The notes below the pieces were generated by a model, which saw only the letters and a list, made by a program, of their open reading frames with translations, had not been told where the DNA came from and did not search any database. A DNA stretch of 6,176 bases from an uncultured Lachnospiraceae bacterium (GTDB taxonomy: Bacteria > Bacillota > Clostridia > Lachnospirales > Lachnospiraceae): contig CANPZR010000158.1 in NCBI GenBank assembly GCA_947589175.1, forward strand, positions 1 to 6,176, written 5' to 3'. The position numbers were made by a program, and so were the translations under genes. Shown here in pieces: positions 5,668-6,176 of the stretch (the first letter of the stretch is position 1; the number at the start of each line of letters is the position of its first letter).

Positions 5668-6176
5668 TTATGAAATTTTTAATTTATCCTCCAACCAAGC
5701 TATAATGATGCCGCAATATGGTATCAGATTCCGCTCCTCCACCAGCTTTTTGTATGTACGCCTCAACTCATGCATAAATGCATTCCGAGAGTTTTTTCCA
5801 CACTTCTTCATAATTCTGGCTTGTTCTTCCGCCAACACTCTTCTGCGTATCTGTGGTAAAGAAAGCGCCTGACAATTTAGATTTAATGTTTCCGTTACAT
5901 CTTTGTTAATTTCGACATCGTCCGAGTAAATGCTGCCATCCGCCCTATACTTAATCTTTCTAACAGATAATTCATCAAATGGATTGATTGTGAGCTCTTT
6001 ATTGCCTCTATGGGCATCACATGTCATATCCCCCTGTCTTACACCTCTTTTTAAACTATTACCATAACAGACTCCAAGCATCCAATTGAAATCTAAGGTT
6101 GCTTTATTATCATATGTCTCTTCCCCTTGCGGATGCCTCGGTCTGCAATGTTCCACTCTAACATCTTTGAAACTGT
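5668..6176 (-). CDS. HNH endonuclease-like protein of retron/Septu type, N-terminus outside window
   Basis: The frame is open to the right edge, so the gene is truncated at its 5' end. A GTG at 6156 is best read as the Val of VEHCRPRHP rather than a start, because the conserved (V/I)EHxRP motif begins there and reading continues upstream (SFKDVR). Visible HNH-family features are EHCRPR with the first His, LDFNWMLGVCYGN with the central Asn, TCDAHRGNKELTINPFDE with Cys and His, and a later KIKYRADGSIYSD and ETLNLNCQAL. This order matches TIGR02646, the putative HNH nuclease found with retron and PtuA-like ATPases (PtuB-like). In those systems an SMC-like ATPase is usually encoded directly upstream, which here would be beyond 6176. 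The nuclease is expected to cut nucleic acid during phage defence; that role is inferred from the family. The N-terminal CxxC expected before the EH motif is not in view. The C-terminus (YCGIIIAWLEDKLKIS) ends normally at TAA 5670-5668. Confidence 0.75.
   Translation of the reverse strand, partial: SFKDVRVEHCRPRHPQGEETYDNKATLDFNWMLGVCYGNSLKRGVRQGDMTCDAHRGNKELTINPFDELSVRKIKYRADGSIYSDDVEINKDVTETLNLNCQALSLPQIRRRVLAEEQARIMKKCGKNSRNAFMHELRRTYKKLVEERNLIPYCGIIIAWLEDKLKIS

Noticed and set aside
6154..6156. GTG start for the HNH protein
   Set aside because: The frame continues upstream to the window edge and the GTG encodes the Val of the conserved VEHCRP motif, so the gene is simply truncated by the window.
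1..6176. tRNA, rRNA or insertion sequence
   Set aside because: I saw no cloverleaf-like sequence, rRNA segment, transposase motif or terminal inverted repeats with target duplications.

Overview
The window looks like an accessory stretch of a Gram-positive chromosome, probably from a gut-type Clostridia (Lachnospiraceae or Ruminococcaceae-like). This is inferred from strong purine-rich ribosome binding sites, textbook sigma-A promoters (TTGACN, 17 bp, TATACT), and protein families common in those genomes. The exact host cannot be told from sequence alone. Every supported gene is on the minus strand, so transcription runs from high to low coordinates.

Reading in the direction of transcription, the right edge (6176 to 5668) holds the C-terminal part of an HNH endonuclease-like protein. 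It is of the kind found with retrons and Septu (PtuAB-like) defence ATPases; its N-terminus and any partner lie outside the window. Next is a short winged-helix remnant (5626 to 5357) with an Asn/Gln-rich tract, no convincing start, and the look of the tail of a lost larger ATP-binding protein. A long inverted repeat with a T tract (5345 to 5301) ends this unit. The same bases carry the -35 box of a strong promoter (5315 to 5287).

That promoter drives a leader of about 120 nt containing three back-to-back hairpins (5266 to 5180). The leader precedes an ATPase with a C-terminal PD-(D/E)xK-like DUF234 domain (5159 to 3765). After a 69-bp AT-rich gap comes a GC-rich, intact UvrA-like twin-ABC ATPase (3695 to 1161). 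It lacks the UvrB-binding domain and so resembles the UvrA2/DrrC branch rather than repair UvrA. Its stop codon lies inside the -35 box of a second near-consensus promoter (1164 to 1136). That promoter drives a second ATPase of a different family (AAA_14 plus DUF4143), which runs off the left edge.

The layout is a patchwork: a defence-type HNH protein, a gene remnant, two ATPase/nuclease-like proteins and a UvrA-like protein, with base composition that changes sharply between genes. The two ATPases probably act independently, since each has its own promoter. The UvrA-like gene has no evident promoter and is probably read through from the DUF234 ATPase. The least explained part is the 5160-5345 control region: an inverted repeat shared by terminator and promoter, then a three-hairpin leader with alternative pairings.
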